From an uncultured Saprospiraceae bacterium (lineage in GTDB: Bacteria; Bacteroidota; Bacteroidia; Chitinophagales; Saprospiraceae), in the NCBI GenBank assembly GCA_938044055.1, contig CALIQO010000397.1:1-5313 (forward strand): a stretch of DNA of 5,313 bases, in the 5' to 3' direction. The notes beneath the pieces were generated by a model. That model saw only the letters and a list, made by a program, of their open reading frames with translations, ran no database searches and was not told where the DNA came from. Numbering within the stretch: the stretch's first letter is position 1; every line of letters begins with the position of its first letter. Positions 1 through 5,313 of the stretch are shown piece after piece. The translations under genes were made by a program, and so were the position numbers.

Positions 1-243
1 ATCAATAACCCAGTTGTTGATCAAGCCATCGTAGAAATAGAAAACACAACAGAAAGCCTTGATTTCAATTTCGTCCTTTATGACATCAATGGAAAGATTG
101 TAAGTAAGGTCAATCCATTGAATAGATTTACTGGTAAGACACAGTTTACAATAGACCTTAGCAATCTTGCTTCTGGGACCTATATATTGACATCCCAAGC
201 TGGCAGCAAATATAGAGGAACGACCAAGATTATCAAGTCATAA
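1..243 (+). CDS. C-terminal end of a T9SS-secreted protein (type A sorting domain), 5' partial
   Basis: Frame 1 is open from the window edge to a TAA at 241-243, giving the last 80 residues of a larger protein. The stretch has the full pattern of a type A C-terminal sorting domain of the Bacteroidota type IX secretion system: an NP near the start (INNPVVD), a strand with LYDINGKIV, then IDLSNLASGTYIL, and a short basic end TTKIIKS. In this family the domain directs a protein that has crossed the inner membrane by Sec through the outer membrane, where it is cut off and the cargo is released or anchored to the surface. The enzymatic or adhesive part lies outside the window, so the function of the cargo cannot be stated. 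The gene ends just before a strong hairpin terminator. Confidence 0.9.
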   Translation: MNNPVVDQAIVEIENTTESLDFNFVLYDINGKIVSKVNPLNRFTGKTQFTIDLSNLASGTYILTSQAGSKYRGTTKIIKS

Positions 244-262
244 CAATATAGAAATCAATGTT

Positions 263-303
263 ATAGAAAAGGGCATTGTTGATTCAACAATGCCCTTTTC
301 TAT
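263..303. terminator. Strong bidirectional hairpin terminator
   Basis: A perfect 19-bp inverted repeat (arms 263-281 and 285-303) surrounds a 3-base loop. The core is GGGCATTGTTG/CAACAATGCCC. The outer part is AGAAAA on the left and TTTTCT on the right, so each strand has a T-rich 3' side. It lies 19 bases after the stop of the sorting-domain gene and 136 bases beyond the stop of the minus-strand DUF3293 gene. It can therefore end transcription of both converging genes. Assignment as a Rho-independent terminator rests on structure and position. Confidence 0.85.
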
Positions 304-439
304 GCTCTTAAAGAAAGAAAATTTATTAAAGCTTAACTTATTTCATCCTACTAAATATATTAACCACCCTTCTCTTGCTAACTGGGATGCATTAACATAC
401 ATGTTCTTTAATTTTTACTTGTTACCGTAAAAAGTTAGC

Positions 440-823
440 TTACAGAAAATGTAGTATGGATTGCTCTCCTTTCTTTCCATGAAGAAAAGCCAATTGACCG
501 TACCTTTCTGCCATTCTTATGCCTTCTTCCTTATCCATACCTAGTACAAGAAAACTACCTTCAGCATGGGTACCATCTTCTGATCTACTCATACCATCTA
601 GGACCTTGTATATGGATAAGTCTTCGAGTAATTTAATTTGATCGATGTAATTTTCTTTTAAAGATCGCTCTTTTCCTCCTGGATTCCATGCTGTTACAAA
701 ACACCATCGATTTTCTTGATACTCCTCGAGAAGGTCATCAAGTTCTAGGTTTAGCTTGTTGACACAGATTTTTATGCCGCTGTTAGATATTTCATAAACA
801 GCCGCTTCGTAGATTGCTTTCAT
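440..823 (-). CDS. DUF3293 domain-containing protein
   Basis: This is a 127-residue protein counted from the ATG at 823. It fits the DUF3293 family: a central FVTAWNPGG (about residues 42-50), a middle part that reads like the family's helix and strand (QIKLLEDLSIYKVLDG), and a C-terminal block SFLVLGMDKEEGIRMAERYGQ (90-110) followed by LAFLHG. The length is near complete for the family. The biochemical function of DUF3293 is unknown; proteins with it are small and look cytosolic, and no signal peptide or membrane segment is seen here. An in-frame TTG three codons upstream (832) has an AAGG 3 bases before it and would give 130 residues. I prefer the ATG because purine-rich ribosome sites are weak guides in Bacteroidota. 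The gene stands alone, divergent from yidC, with its own promoter match at 860-867. Confidence 0.8.
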   Translation of the reverse strand: MKAIYEAAVYEISNSGIKICVNKLNLELDDLLEEYQENRWCFVTAWNPGGKERSLKENYIDQIKLLEDLSIYKVLDGMSRSEDGTHAEGSFLVLGMDKEEGIRMAERYGQLAFLHGKKGEQSILHFL

Positions 824-859
824 TGGGTTCAATTGCCTTTTTTAAAACGTTTGTTAAGC

Positions 860-867
860 CAAATATA
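860..867 (-). promoter_or_regulatory. Promoter -7 element for the DUF3293 gene
   Basis: On the minus strand these bases read TATATTTG, an exact match to the Bacteroidota -7 consensus TAnnTTTG. Transcription would start near 853, leaving a leader of about 30 bases before the ATG at 823. No good TTG/TTTG -33 box is seen at the usual 17-23 base spacing; the nearest TTG (881-883 on the plus strand as CAA) is only 13 bases away. The call rests on the -7 match and position. Confidence 0.5.
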
Positions 868-900
868 TCGAAATATAGTACAATATGTTAAAATATGTCA
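861..900. repeat. Four phased 10-bp AATAT repeats
   Basis: Four consecutive 10-base units each carry AATAT at the same offset (862, 872, 882 and 892). The units are of the form (A/C)AATAT(A/G)nnn. The first unit overlaps the -7 element of the minus-strand promoter and the rest cover its upstream side. A spacing close to one DNA helical turn would place all copies on one face, as in bent DNA or a multi-site operator. The repeat is seen directly; the role is inference. Confidence 0.45.
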
Positions 901-1036
901 TCGGGTGCCTATTAAAAGACTTTCTATCACTTTTCTATAACCATAGATTGCCTCTATCTTGCAAGAATAAAAGGCATTAATCCTATAATCTCCACGAATC
1001 GTATAAATAATAGCACACAGATCGCTCATTTAATAT

Positions 1037-1044
1037 TACCTTTG
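1037..1044 (+). promoter_or_regulatory. Promoter -7 element for yidC
   Basis: TACCTTTG matches TAnnTTTG exactly and is followed by CGGCAT, a setting common at Bacteroidota start sites. Transcription is expected near 1050, giving a leader of about 45 bases before the yidC ATG at 1096. No convincing -33 TTG lies at the usual distance. Between this site and the opposite promoter (about 901-1036) I see no gene or strong structure. Confidence 0.6.
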
Positions 1045-1064
1045 CGGCATTTATAGTCAAGGTC

Positions 1065-1103
1065 ATGGGGCCTATTTTTAAAAAGAAAAATCCTGATGGA
1101 TAA
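1065..1103 (+). other. Possible 12-codon leader ORF overlapping the yidC start
   Basis: An ATG at 1065 opens MGPIFKKKNPDG and ends in TAA at 1101-1103, so its last codons overlap the yidC ATG (1096-1098) in a different frame. It lies inside the predicted yidC leader, and an AAGG (1059-1062) sits just before it. The geometry would allow translational coupling, with ribosomes ending at 1103 close to the yidC start. An ORF this short can occur by chance, and there is no family to compare it with. Confidence 0.2.
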
Positions 1104-2961
1104 AAATCAAATAATTGGATTCGTATTGATATTTGCGGTAATTGTAGGTTGGTCTATAATATCTGCTCCTTCAGAAGCTGAAATTGCAGAACAGAAACGT
1201 CTCCAAGATTCTATAGAACAAGTGAGCTTTCAGGCTGAACAAGCTGCGCAAGAAGCGGTTAATGCAAGTACACCCATAGTAGAACCTCAACTATCAGATT
1301 CTCTTCTAAATCTACAGTTGCAAGGTAAGTACGGAGATTTCTCAGCAGCTGCACAAGGATCAGATGAAATTGTGTTTCTTGAAAATAAGTATGTCAAGGT
1401 TAACTTTCAGACCAAAGGTGGCTTTGTAGAATCTGTATTGTTGAAGGAGCATTTCAGAATGATGGAAAACGAAAACGGTGAATTAGAGAAACAACCTTTA
1501 TACTTATTACAGGATGATAAAAATGTTTTCTCTTACACCCTTCCACTTTCTAACAACTTGACAGGATCGATTGCAACAGGTGACTTGTATTTCACTCCTT
1601 CTAAAAGTGGAAACAGTGTTACCATGTCTGTTAATACAGCCTCAGGAAGAAAATTCCAACAAAAATATACCCTTGAAGAAGATGGTTATGGGCTAGACTA
1701 TTCTATAGAGTATGCAGGAATTAAAAACGGGGAACCTATTCAATTGCGGTGGGAAAATTATTTAGAAAAACTAGAAAACAATGTAACCTTCGAATCTAGA
1801 TATTCTACTGTATATTATAAAGAGACAGAAGAAAACAATGCAGATTACTGTAGTTGTGCAGGTGACGATGAGGAAGATATGGAAGGGGCGAACGTAGATT
1901 GGGTAGCTCATGCCAATCAATTTTTCAATACAGCTCTTATGTCTACAGAGATTCCTTTCTCAGATGGAAAATTTGAGACAACGATGCTACAATTAGAAGA
2001 CGAAGATCTCAAGCTTGTCAAGTCGTACCTCACCATCCCTACAGATGAATCAGGAAGGTATGATATGAATCTATATCTAGGTCCCAATGAATATGATAGA
2101 CTGGCTGCGTATGATAATGGATTCTTAAAAGTAATTCCTTATGGTAACAGCATATTCGGTTCTATCAATAGGCACTTCGTGCGCCCTTTCTTCAACCTTA
2201 TAAGTAGGTATATCGGATCTCTAGGTATAGTTATCGTTCTGGTAATCTTTATAATCAAGATGGCACTCTATCCACTGATGTACAAGATGCTTCATTCTCA
2301 AGCTAAGATGGGAGCATTGAAACCAGAGTTAGCCGGGCTTAAGGAAAAGTATAAAGATGATCCGCAGAAATCTCAGATGGAATCCATGAAAGTCTATAGA
2401 GAATATGGTGTAAGTCCATTCGGTGGTTGTATGCCTATGCTAATGCAGATGCCGATCTGGTATGCCTTGTTCCGTTACTTCCCAGCGTCTATTAGCTTCA
2501 GACAAGAATCTTTCTTATGGGCCACGGATCTTTCATCTTACGATGTGATTACTGAGTTGCCTTTTACGATTCCAATGTTTGGTTCGCATATAAGTCTATT
2601 TACCATTTTATGGGCAGTAACCACTGTTATCTATACCTATTACAATACGAAGCATATGGATCTATCGGCTAATCCTGCCATGAAGTATATCCAATATTTT
2701 ATGCCTATAGGCTTCTTAGTATTCTTTAACAGCTATGCGTCTGCATTAACATGTTATATGTTCTTCAGTAACTTGATTAATATTGCTCAGACCATCATTA
2801 CCAAGAAGTTCGTATTCAAGGAAGAGAAAATCAGAAGCGAACTCATGGCCCAGAAAGCCAAGCCCAAGAAAAAAGGTGGATTTCAATCTAGGCTTGAAGC
2901 CGCCATGAAACAACAGCAAGAGGTTCAAGCTAAGAAACAAAAAGGCAAGGGCAAGCGATAA
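1096..2961 (+). CDS. yidC: Membrane protein insertase YidC
   Basis: A 621-residue YidC/Oxa1 insertase, which places proteins in the inner membrane alone or with SecYEG. The start MDKNQIIGFVLIF is the usual Bacteroidota opening. Layout: a first membrane helix (about 5-22); a coiled, Gln/Glu-rich linker (about 26-60); a large periplasmic domain (about 90-350); then the conserved insertase core with helices near 372-396, 438-462, 495-515 and 530-566. The core includes YGVSPFGGCMPMLMQMPIWYALF-type sequence starting at 437. K388 in IIKMALYPL sits where E. coli has the groove arginine (R366). The cytoplasmic hairpin is about 397-436. The tail (571-621) is highly basic, as expected for ribosome contact. 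An acidic segment in the periplasmic domain carries a CxC (C252, C254). The gene ends TAA directly followed by in-frame TAG and is single, not beside rnpA/rpmH as in many other phyla. Confidence 0.97.
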   Translation: MDKNQIIGFVLIFAVIVGWSIISAPSEAEIAEQKRLQDSIEQVSFQAEQAAQEAVNASTPIVEPQLSDSLLNLQLQGKYGDFSAAAQGSDEIVFLENKYVKVNFQTKGGFVESVLLKEHFRMMENENGELEKQPLYLLQDDKNVFSYTLPLSNNLTGSIATGDLYFTPSKSGNSVTMSVNTASGRKFQQKYTLEEDGYGLDYSIEYAGIKNGEPIQLRWENYLEKLENNVTFESRYSTVYYKETEENNADYCSCAGDDEEDMEGANVDWVAHANQFFNTALMSTEIPFSDGKFETTMLQLEDEDLKLVKSYLTIPTDESGRYDMNLYLGPNEYDRLAAYDNGFLKVIPYGNSIFGSINRHFVRPFFNLISRYIGSLGIVIVLVIFIIKMALYPLMYKMLHSQAKMGALKPELAGLKEKYKDDPQKSQMESMKVYREYGVSPFGGCMPMLMQMPIWYALFRYFPASISFRQESFLWATDLSSYDVITELPFTIPMFGSHISLFTILWAVTTVIYTYYNTKHMDLSANPAMKYIQYFMPIGFLVFFNSYASALTCYMFFSNLINIAQTIITKKFVFKEEKIRSELMAQKAKPKKKGGFQSRLEAAMKQQQEVQAKKQKGKGKR

Positions 2962-2965
2962 TAGT

Positions 2966-4405
2966 CTACTCTTTTTTCAAGGTAGGATACTGCACACCTA
3001 ACTGATCCAGGTAAGAATCGTGCTTGGTTTCATCATAATAAAACTTCTCTAAGGCGGATCTGAATTCTTCCTGAATCTCAAAGTTAAGATAAGTTGCAGG
3101 CTTATCGTCTTTTGTTACCATCGGTATGTATTCTTGTTTCATTCCTTGTTCTTCCGTAAAGTACGTCCATGCGTCGTCTACCAATGTAGGGTTAAGGAAA
3201 AAATCAAGCATAGTCATAGCTTCTACTTTTGCTCCAGCTACAACACCCTTATGGGCAATCGGTGTCGCCATGGCAACTGCATTGGACCAATGGTGGCCTT
3301 GTAAACCAGGAATATTACTTGGAAACCTTAGGGTCACAGTAGGTAGCTTCCATGATATATCTCCGATATCATCTGATCCTCCAGAAACCATTCTACCCAG
3401 AGGCGCTTTAATGGTATCCAACTTAGTAGCTAGACCTGAAGTGTCATATGAAGATACTTCTCTCTGAAGCGCTCGGGCTAGGGATTGGTCGTCACTAGAC
3501 CACTCTGGAAGCCCAACCTCTCTGATGTTTTTATACATTGTTTCTGCTATAACTTGATTGAAATGTCGAGGCCACGCAGACCCTAAGACCTTCTTAGTCA
3601 TTTTAGTTCTTGTCATCAGTGCTGCACCTTCTGCCATTTCATTAGCTCTGTCATACACTTCCATAATCTTAGGATAGGTTACATGCCTGAAGTAGTACCA
3701 TATGGTAGATTCAGAAGGGACTACATTAGGTTGGTCACCTCCATTCTTTATAACAGAGTGCGATCTGTGCAAGGGATCGAGGTGCTCTCGGGCGTACTGC
3801 CAGCCTATGTTCATCAATTCTACAGCATCAGCTGCACTTCTCCCTCTCCATGGCGATCCAGCAGCATGTGCTGCCTCTCCTTCGAAAGTATATTCCACTG
3901 AAATCAATCCTGTCCCTCTCGGTTGCCCCCATGCAACACTCATGTTGCTGCTTACGTGCGTAAATATGCACAGATCTACATCATCGAAATATCCATCTCT
4001 GGTAAAGTAGGCTTTCGTTCCTACCAACTCTTCCGCTACTCCTGGCCATACAATTATGGTTCCTGGAATTCCTTCTCTTTCCATAATTTCTTTTACAGAA
4101 ATGACTGATACTACATTTAAAGCATTCCCAGAATTATGACCTTCTCCATGGCCTGGTGCCCCTTCTATAATGGGATCATGATACGCAACCCCAGGTTTCT
4201 GAGAAGCCTTAGGTATACAATCTAAATCACTGCCGATGGCAATAACTGGATGACCACTCCCCCATCGAGCCATCCATGCTGTAGGCACATCCGATATGCC
4301 GTACTCTATAGTAAATCCATTTTCTTTTAATATATCTGTTATATACTTAGAAGTCTCTATTTCTTGAAAGCCTAACTCCGAGAAGCTAAATATCTTGTCA
4401 ACCAT
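2966..4405 (-). CDS. M20-family (AbgB-like) amidohydrolase, N-terminus apparently truncated
   Basis: 479 residues from the first available Met. It matches the M20 zinc amidohydrolase group related to AbgB, the p-aminobenzoyl-glutamate hydrolase subunit, which cleaves amide bonds of N-acyl amino acids; the real substrate is not shown. Visible blocks: IGSDLDCIP (57-65, likely metal-site Asp); GAPGHGEGHNSG (82-93, metal-site His); PGVAEELVG (121-129, paired Glu as base and ligand); FTHV (H150); GEAAHAAGSPWRGRSA (176-191, dimerisation-domain His); GGSDDIGDISW (342-352); and a C-terminal GHHWSNA (370-376) with a likely metal His. These blocks are intact. The family's first helix begins upstream of this Met: in-frame codons continue to a TGA at 4505-4507 without any ATG, GTG or TTG, so the true start is unresolved and the gene may be frameshifted. 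It ends 4 bases from yidC, tail to tail. No promoter was recognised. Confidence 0.85.
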   Translation of the reverse strand: MVDKIFSFSELGFQEIETSKYITDILKENGFTIEYGISDVPTAWMARWGSGHPVIAIGSDLDCIPKASQKPGVAYHDPIIEGAPGHGEGHNSGNALNVVSVISVKEIMEREGIPGTIIVWPGVAEELVGTKAYFTRDGYFDDVDLCIFTHVSSNMSVAWGQPRGTGLISVEYTFEGEAAHAAGSPWRGRSAADAVELMNIGWQYAREHLDPLHRSHSVIKNGGDQPNVVPSESTIWYYFRHVTYPKIMEVYDRANEMAEGAALMTRTKMTKKVLGSAWPRHFNQVIAETMYKNIREVGLPEWSSDDQSLARALQREVSSYDTSGLATKLDTIKAPLGRMVSGGSDDIGDISWKLPTVTLRFPSNIPGLQGHHWSNAVAMATPIAHKGVVAGAKVEAMTMLDFFLNPTLVDDAWTYFTEEQGMKQEYIPMVTKDDKPATYLNFEIQEEFRSALEKFYYDETKHDSYLDQLGVQYPTLKKE

Positions 4406-4529
4406 AACTTGAGCGAGCTTGGCTCTTTCATCTACTTTCTTACATACTTCTTCTTTCAGAAGGGCATGATTTTCATTCTGAGCAAGAAGTGTATTAACAT
4501 CTATTCAAGATCAAGAAATTAACCTTCAC
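4406..4529 (-). other. Interrupted N-terminal and signal-peptide region of the amidohydrolase
   Basis: In the amidohydrolase frame, 33 sense codons precede the annotated Met. They read like the missing first helix of the family (KKVDERAKLAQ leading into VMVDKIFSFSELGFQE), preceded by VNTLLAQNENHALL, which resembles the end of a signal peptide (LLAQ cleavage). The frame is then closed by TGA at 4505-4507, with further TGA codons at 4511-4513 and 4526-4528. In another frame, a GTG at 4529 opens MKVNFLILNRC and stops at 4494-4496. That looks like the start of a signal peptide. The two halves are in different frames, which suggests an indel or sequencing error. A tandem TCAAGA pair (4505-4516) lies at the junction. 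Confidence 0.55.
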
Positions 4530-4600
4530 ATTATCGACTTTTATTTAATTAATGGATGAATAAAACCTTTGTTTTTATTTAGATTTAATCAACATAAGGG

Positions 4601-4608
4601 TATATTTG
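4601..4608 (+). promoter_or_regulatory. Promoter -7 element for the small Cys-rich protein gene
   Basis: TATATTTG is an exact match to TAnnTTTG and identical in sequence to the one found for the DUF3293 gene. Transcription would begin near 4615, 14 bases before the ATG at 4629. This favours 4629 over the in-frame ATG at 4569, which lies upstream of the promoter. No -33 TTG is seen at normal spacing (the nearest TTTG is at 4568-4571). Confidence 0.5.
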
Positions 4609-4628
4609 CGCAAGCGTACATATACAGC

Positions 4629-4799
4629 ATGCTTCCAACCAGAAAAAATAAAATAGAGACTCTACTTGATTCACAAGAGAGAATGGCTCCTCCGCCACTC
4701 TTTCCCCTCCCGCTTATTTCTGGAAAAAATTTAAAGAAAAAATGCTGTAGAAAATATAAAAAACACAAACGATGTAAGCGTTGTCCCGGAAAACTTTAA
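4629..4799 (+). CDS. Small basic protein with a CC-x8-CxxC tail
   Basis: A 56-residue protein. The first half is plain, with a short acidic/polar helix-like part (KIETLLDSQERMA) and a Pro-rich linker (APPPLFPLPL, about 20-29). The last 25 residues are very Lys/Arg-rich and hold all four cysteines: CC at 39-40, then C49 and C52 in RCKRCP. The spacing could bind a metal ion or nucleic acid, but neither is shown. From memory, short Bacteroidota proteins with similar CCxKYKK...CxxCP tails exist; I cannot name a family or function. An in-frame ATG at 4569 would give 76 residues, but the -7 element at 4601-4608 argues for 4629. It lies 65 bases upstream of, and in line with, the response regulator gene. 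The patterned tail makes a chance ORF less likely. Confidence 0.6.
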   Translation: MLPTRKNKIETLLDSQERMAPPPLFPLPLISGKNLKKKCCRKYKKHKRCKRCPGKL

Positions 4800-4827
4800 T
4801 CGTTTTTCAGACCTAAATTAATTTTCC

Positions 4828-4835
4828 TATATTTA
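4828..4835 (+). promoter_or_regulatory. Possible promoter for the response regulator gene
   Basis: TATATTTA differs from TAnnTTTG only at the last base. A transcript would begin near 4842, which leaves a leader of about 23 bases before the ATG at 4865 and would exclude the in-frame ATG at 4841. No hairpin terminator is seen between the stop at 4799 and this site, so read-through from the promoter at 4601 is also possible. Confidence 0.3.
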
Positions 4836-4864
4836 GAAAAATGAAATTGCAGGAAAAAAAGGTC

Positions 4865-5313
4865 ATGTCCAAAATTAAAGTACTGATAGTAGAAGACGAA
4901 CCCCCGATTGCGCAAGAAATTCAGTTCATACTTGAGTCCGAAGGCTACGATGTTGTAGGGATTGCTCACAGCAGCACCAAGGCGCTAGACCTTATCTCAT
5001 CGAGAAATCCTGATATAGCCTTACTAGATATATCAATTAAAGGTGATAAAAATGGCGTTGATCTCGCCCACATCATCAATGAAAAATATAAAATCCCATT
5101 CGTCTTTATAACTTCTTTCTCAGATAAATTGACGCTTGAAAAAGTAAAAGATACTTATCCCTACGGTTACATAGTAAAACCCTATAAAGACAAGGATCTA
5201 GCTCCGGCTCTAGAAGTTGCATTGCTTAGATTCGACTCTGCTAGGTCACCTAAGTTTCCTACGAGAGAGGAAATAAATACCAGCATAAACAATAGCATTA
5301 CAAAGCAAGAATA
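4865..5313 (+). CDS. Response regulator, receiver domain (3' partial)
   Basis: 149 residues are visible before the window ends in mid-codon. Residues 1-125 form a complete CheY-like receiver domain: acidic pocket E10/D11 in VLIVEDEP; phospho-acceptor D55 in IALLDISIKG; T83/S84 in FITSFSD; Y102 and K105 in GYIVKPY; and a final helix LAPALEVALLRF. All residues needed for phosphotransfer from a histidine kinase and for the switch are present. After residue 125 comes a polar linker (SPKFPTREEIN...) leading to an unseen output domain; relatives with this receiver style often carry a LytTR or LuxR-type DNA-binding domain, which is inference here. The start at 4865 gives the classic MSKIKVLIVEDE, with AGGA 10 bases upstream. 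An in-frame ATG at 4841 would add eight residues (MKLQEKKV). No kinase gene is visible nearby. Confidence 0.93.
   Translation, partial: MSKIKVLIVEDEPPIAQEIQFILESEGYDVVGIAHSSTKALDLISSRNPDIALLDISIKGDKNGVDLAHIINEKYKIPFVFITSFSDKLTLEKVKDTYPYGYIVKPYKDKDLAPALEVALLRFDSARSPKFPTREEINTSINNSITKQE

Noticed and set aside
412..433. TTTTTAC/GTAAAAA inverted repeat just past the DUF3293 stop, as a terminator
   Set aside because: The stem is 7 bp and almost all A/T, with no following U run; the hairpin at 263-303 is a far better terminator for this gene.
901..1036. Search for a small RNA, tRNA or riboswitch between the two divergent promoters
   Set aside because: Only short weak pairings (for example TCTAT/ATAGA near 935-950) were seen, with no known fold or clear gene.
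2746..2940. Open frame on the minus strand inside the 3' end of yidC
   Set aside because: It is fully antisense to strongly conserved yidC sequence, has no promoter, and its composition simply mirrors the basic YidC tail.
3126..4108. Four plus-strand open frames between 3126 and 4108
   Set aside because: They all lie opposite the amidohydrolase, whose motifs fix the coding strand. Their translations show no domain.
4456..4500. Minus-strand ATG at 4500 (MLIHFLLRMKIMPF) as the real amidohydrolase start with programmed frameshifting
   Set aside because: Joining it to the amidohydrolase needs a -1 shift at CCC TTC TGA, which is not a recognised slippery heptamer, and the LLAQ signal-peptide end lies in the other frame.
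4569..4628. 20-residue N-terminal extension of the small Cys-rich protein
   Set aside because: The -7 element at 4601-4608 would place the transcript start after this ATG, and the extension has no features of its own.

Overview
The window is a piece of chromosome from a member of the Bacteroidota. Four things point there: a C-terminal type IX secretion (T9SS) sorting domain, a long YidC of the Bacteroidota layout, several exact matches to the TAnnTTTG -7 promoter element of that phylum, and A-rich leaders with little Shine-Dalgarno signal. A family within Saprospiria would fit, but that is a guess from the general look of the proteins.

Layout, left to right. Bases 1-243 are the 3' end of a large secreted protein gene; only its T9SS sorting tail is visible. 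A very strong, nearly symmetric hairpin (263-303) follows and can stop transcription from both sides. Bases 304-439 hold nothing I can support. A small minus-strand gene (440-823) encodes a DUF3293 protein. A 272-base divergent region (824-1095) carries a promoter for each side, plus a curious set of four 10-bp phased AATAT repeats. yidC (1096-2961, +) follows, preceded by a 12-codon mini-ORF that overlaps its start. yidC converges, with a gap of only 4 bases, on a minus-strand gene (2966-4405) for an M20-family (AbgB-like) amidohydrolase.

The amidohydrolase gene appears damaged or misread at its 5' end. Homologous-looking sequence and a signal-peptide-like stretch continue upstream of the first Met but are broken by stop codons. 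On the far side of that region a promoter (4601-4608) leads into a small, very basic, Cys-containing protein (4629-4799). After a second, weaker promoter-like site comes the receiver domain of a response regulator (from 4865), cut off by the window end.

How the genes relate: most are ordinary single-gene units rather than one pathway. YidC inserts inner-membrane proteins; the sorting-domain protein and, if its signal peptide were intact, the amidohydrolase would be exported. The small Cys-rich protein and the response regulator point the same way, 65 bases apart, and may be co-transcribed. I found no mobile element, CRISPR array, tRNA or rRNA, and no clear evidence of an undescribed multi-gene system. 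The most unusual signals are the broken amidohydrolase N-terminus, the small CC-x8-CxxC protein, the 10-bp phased repeat and the mini-ORF at yidC.
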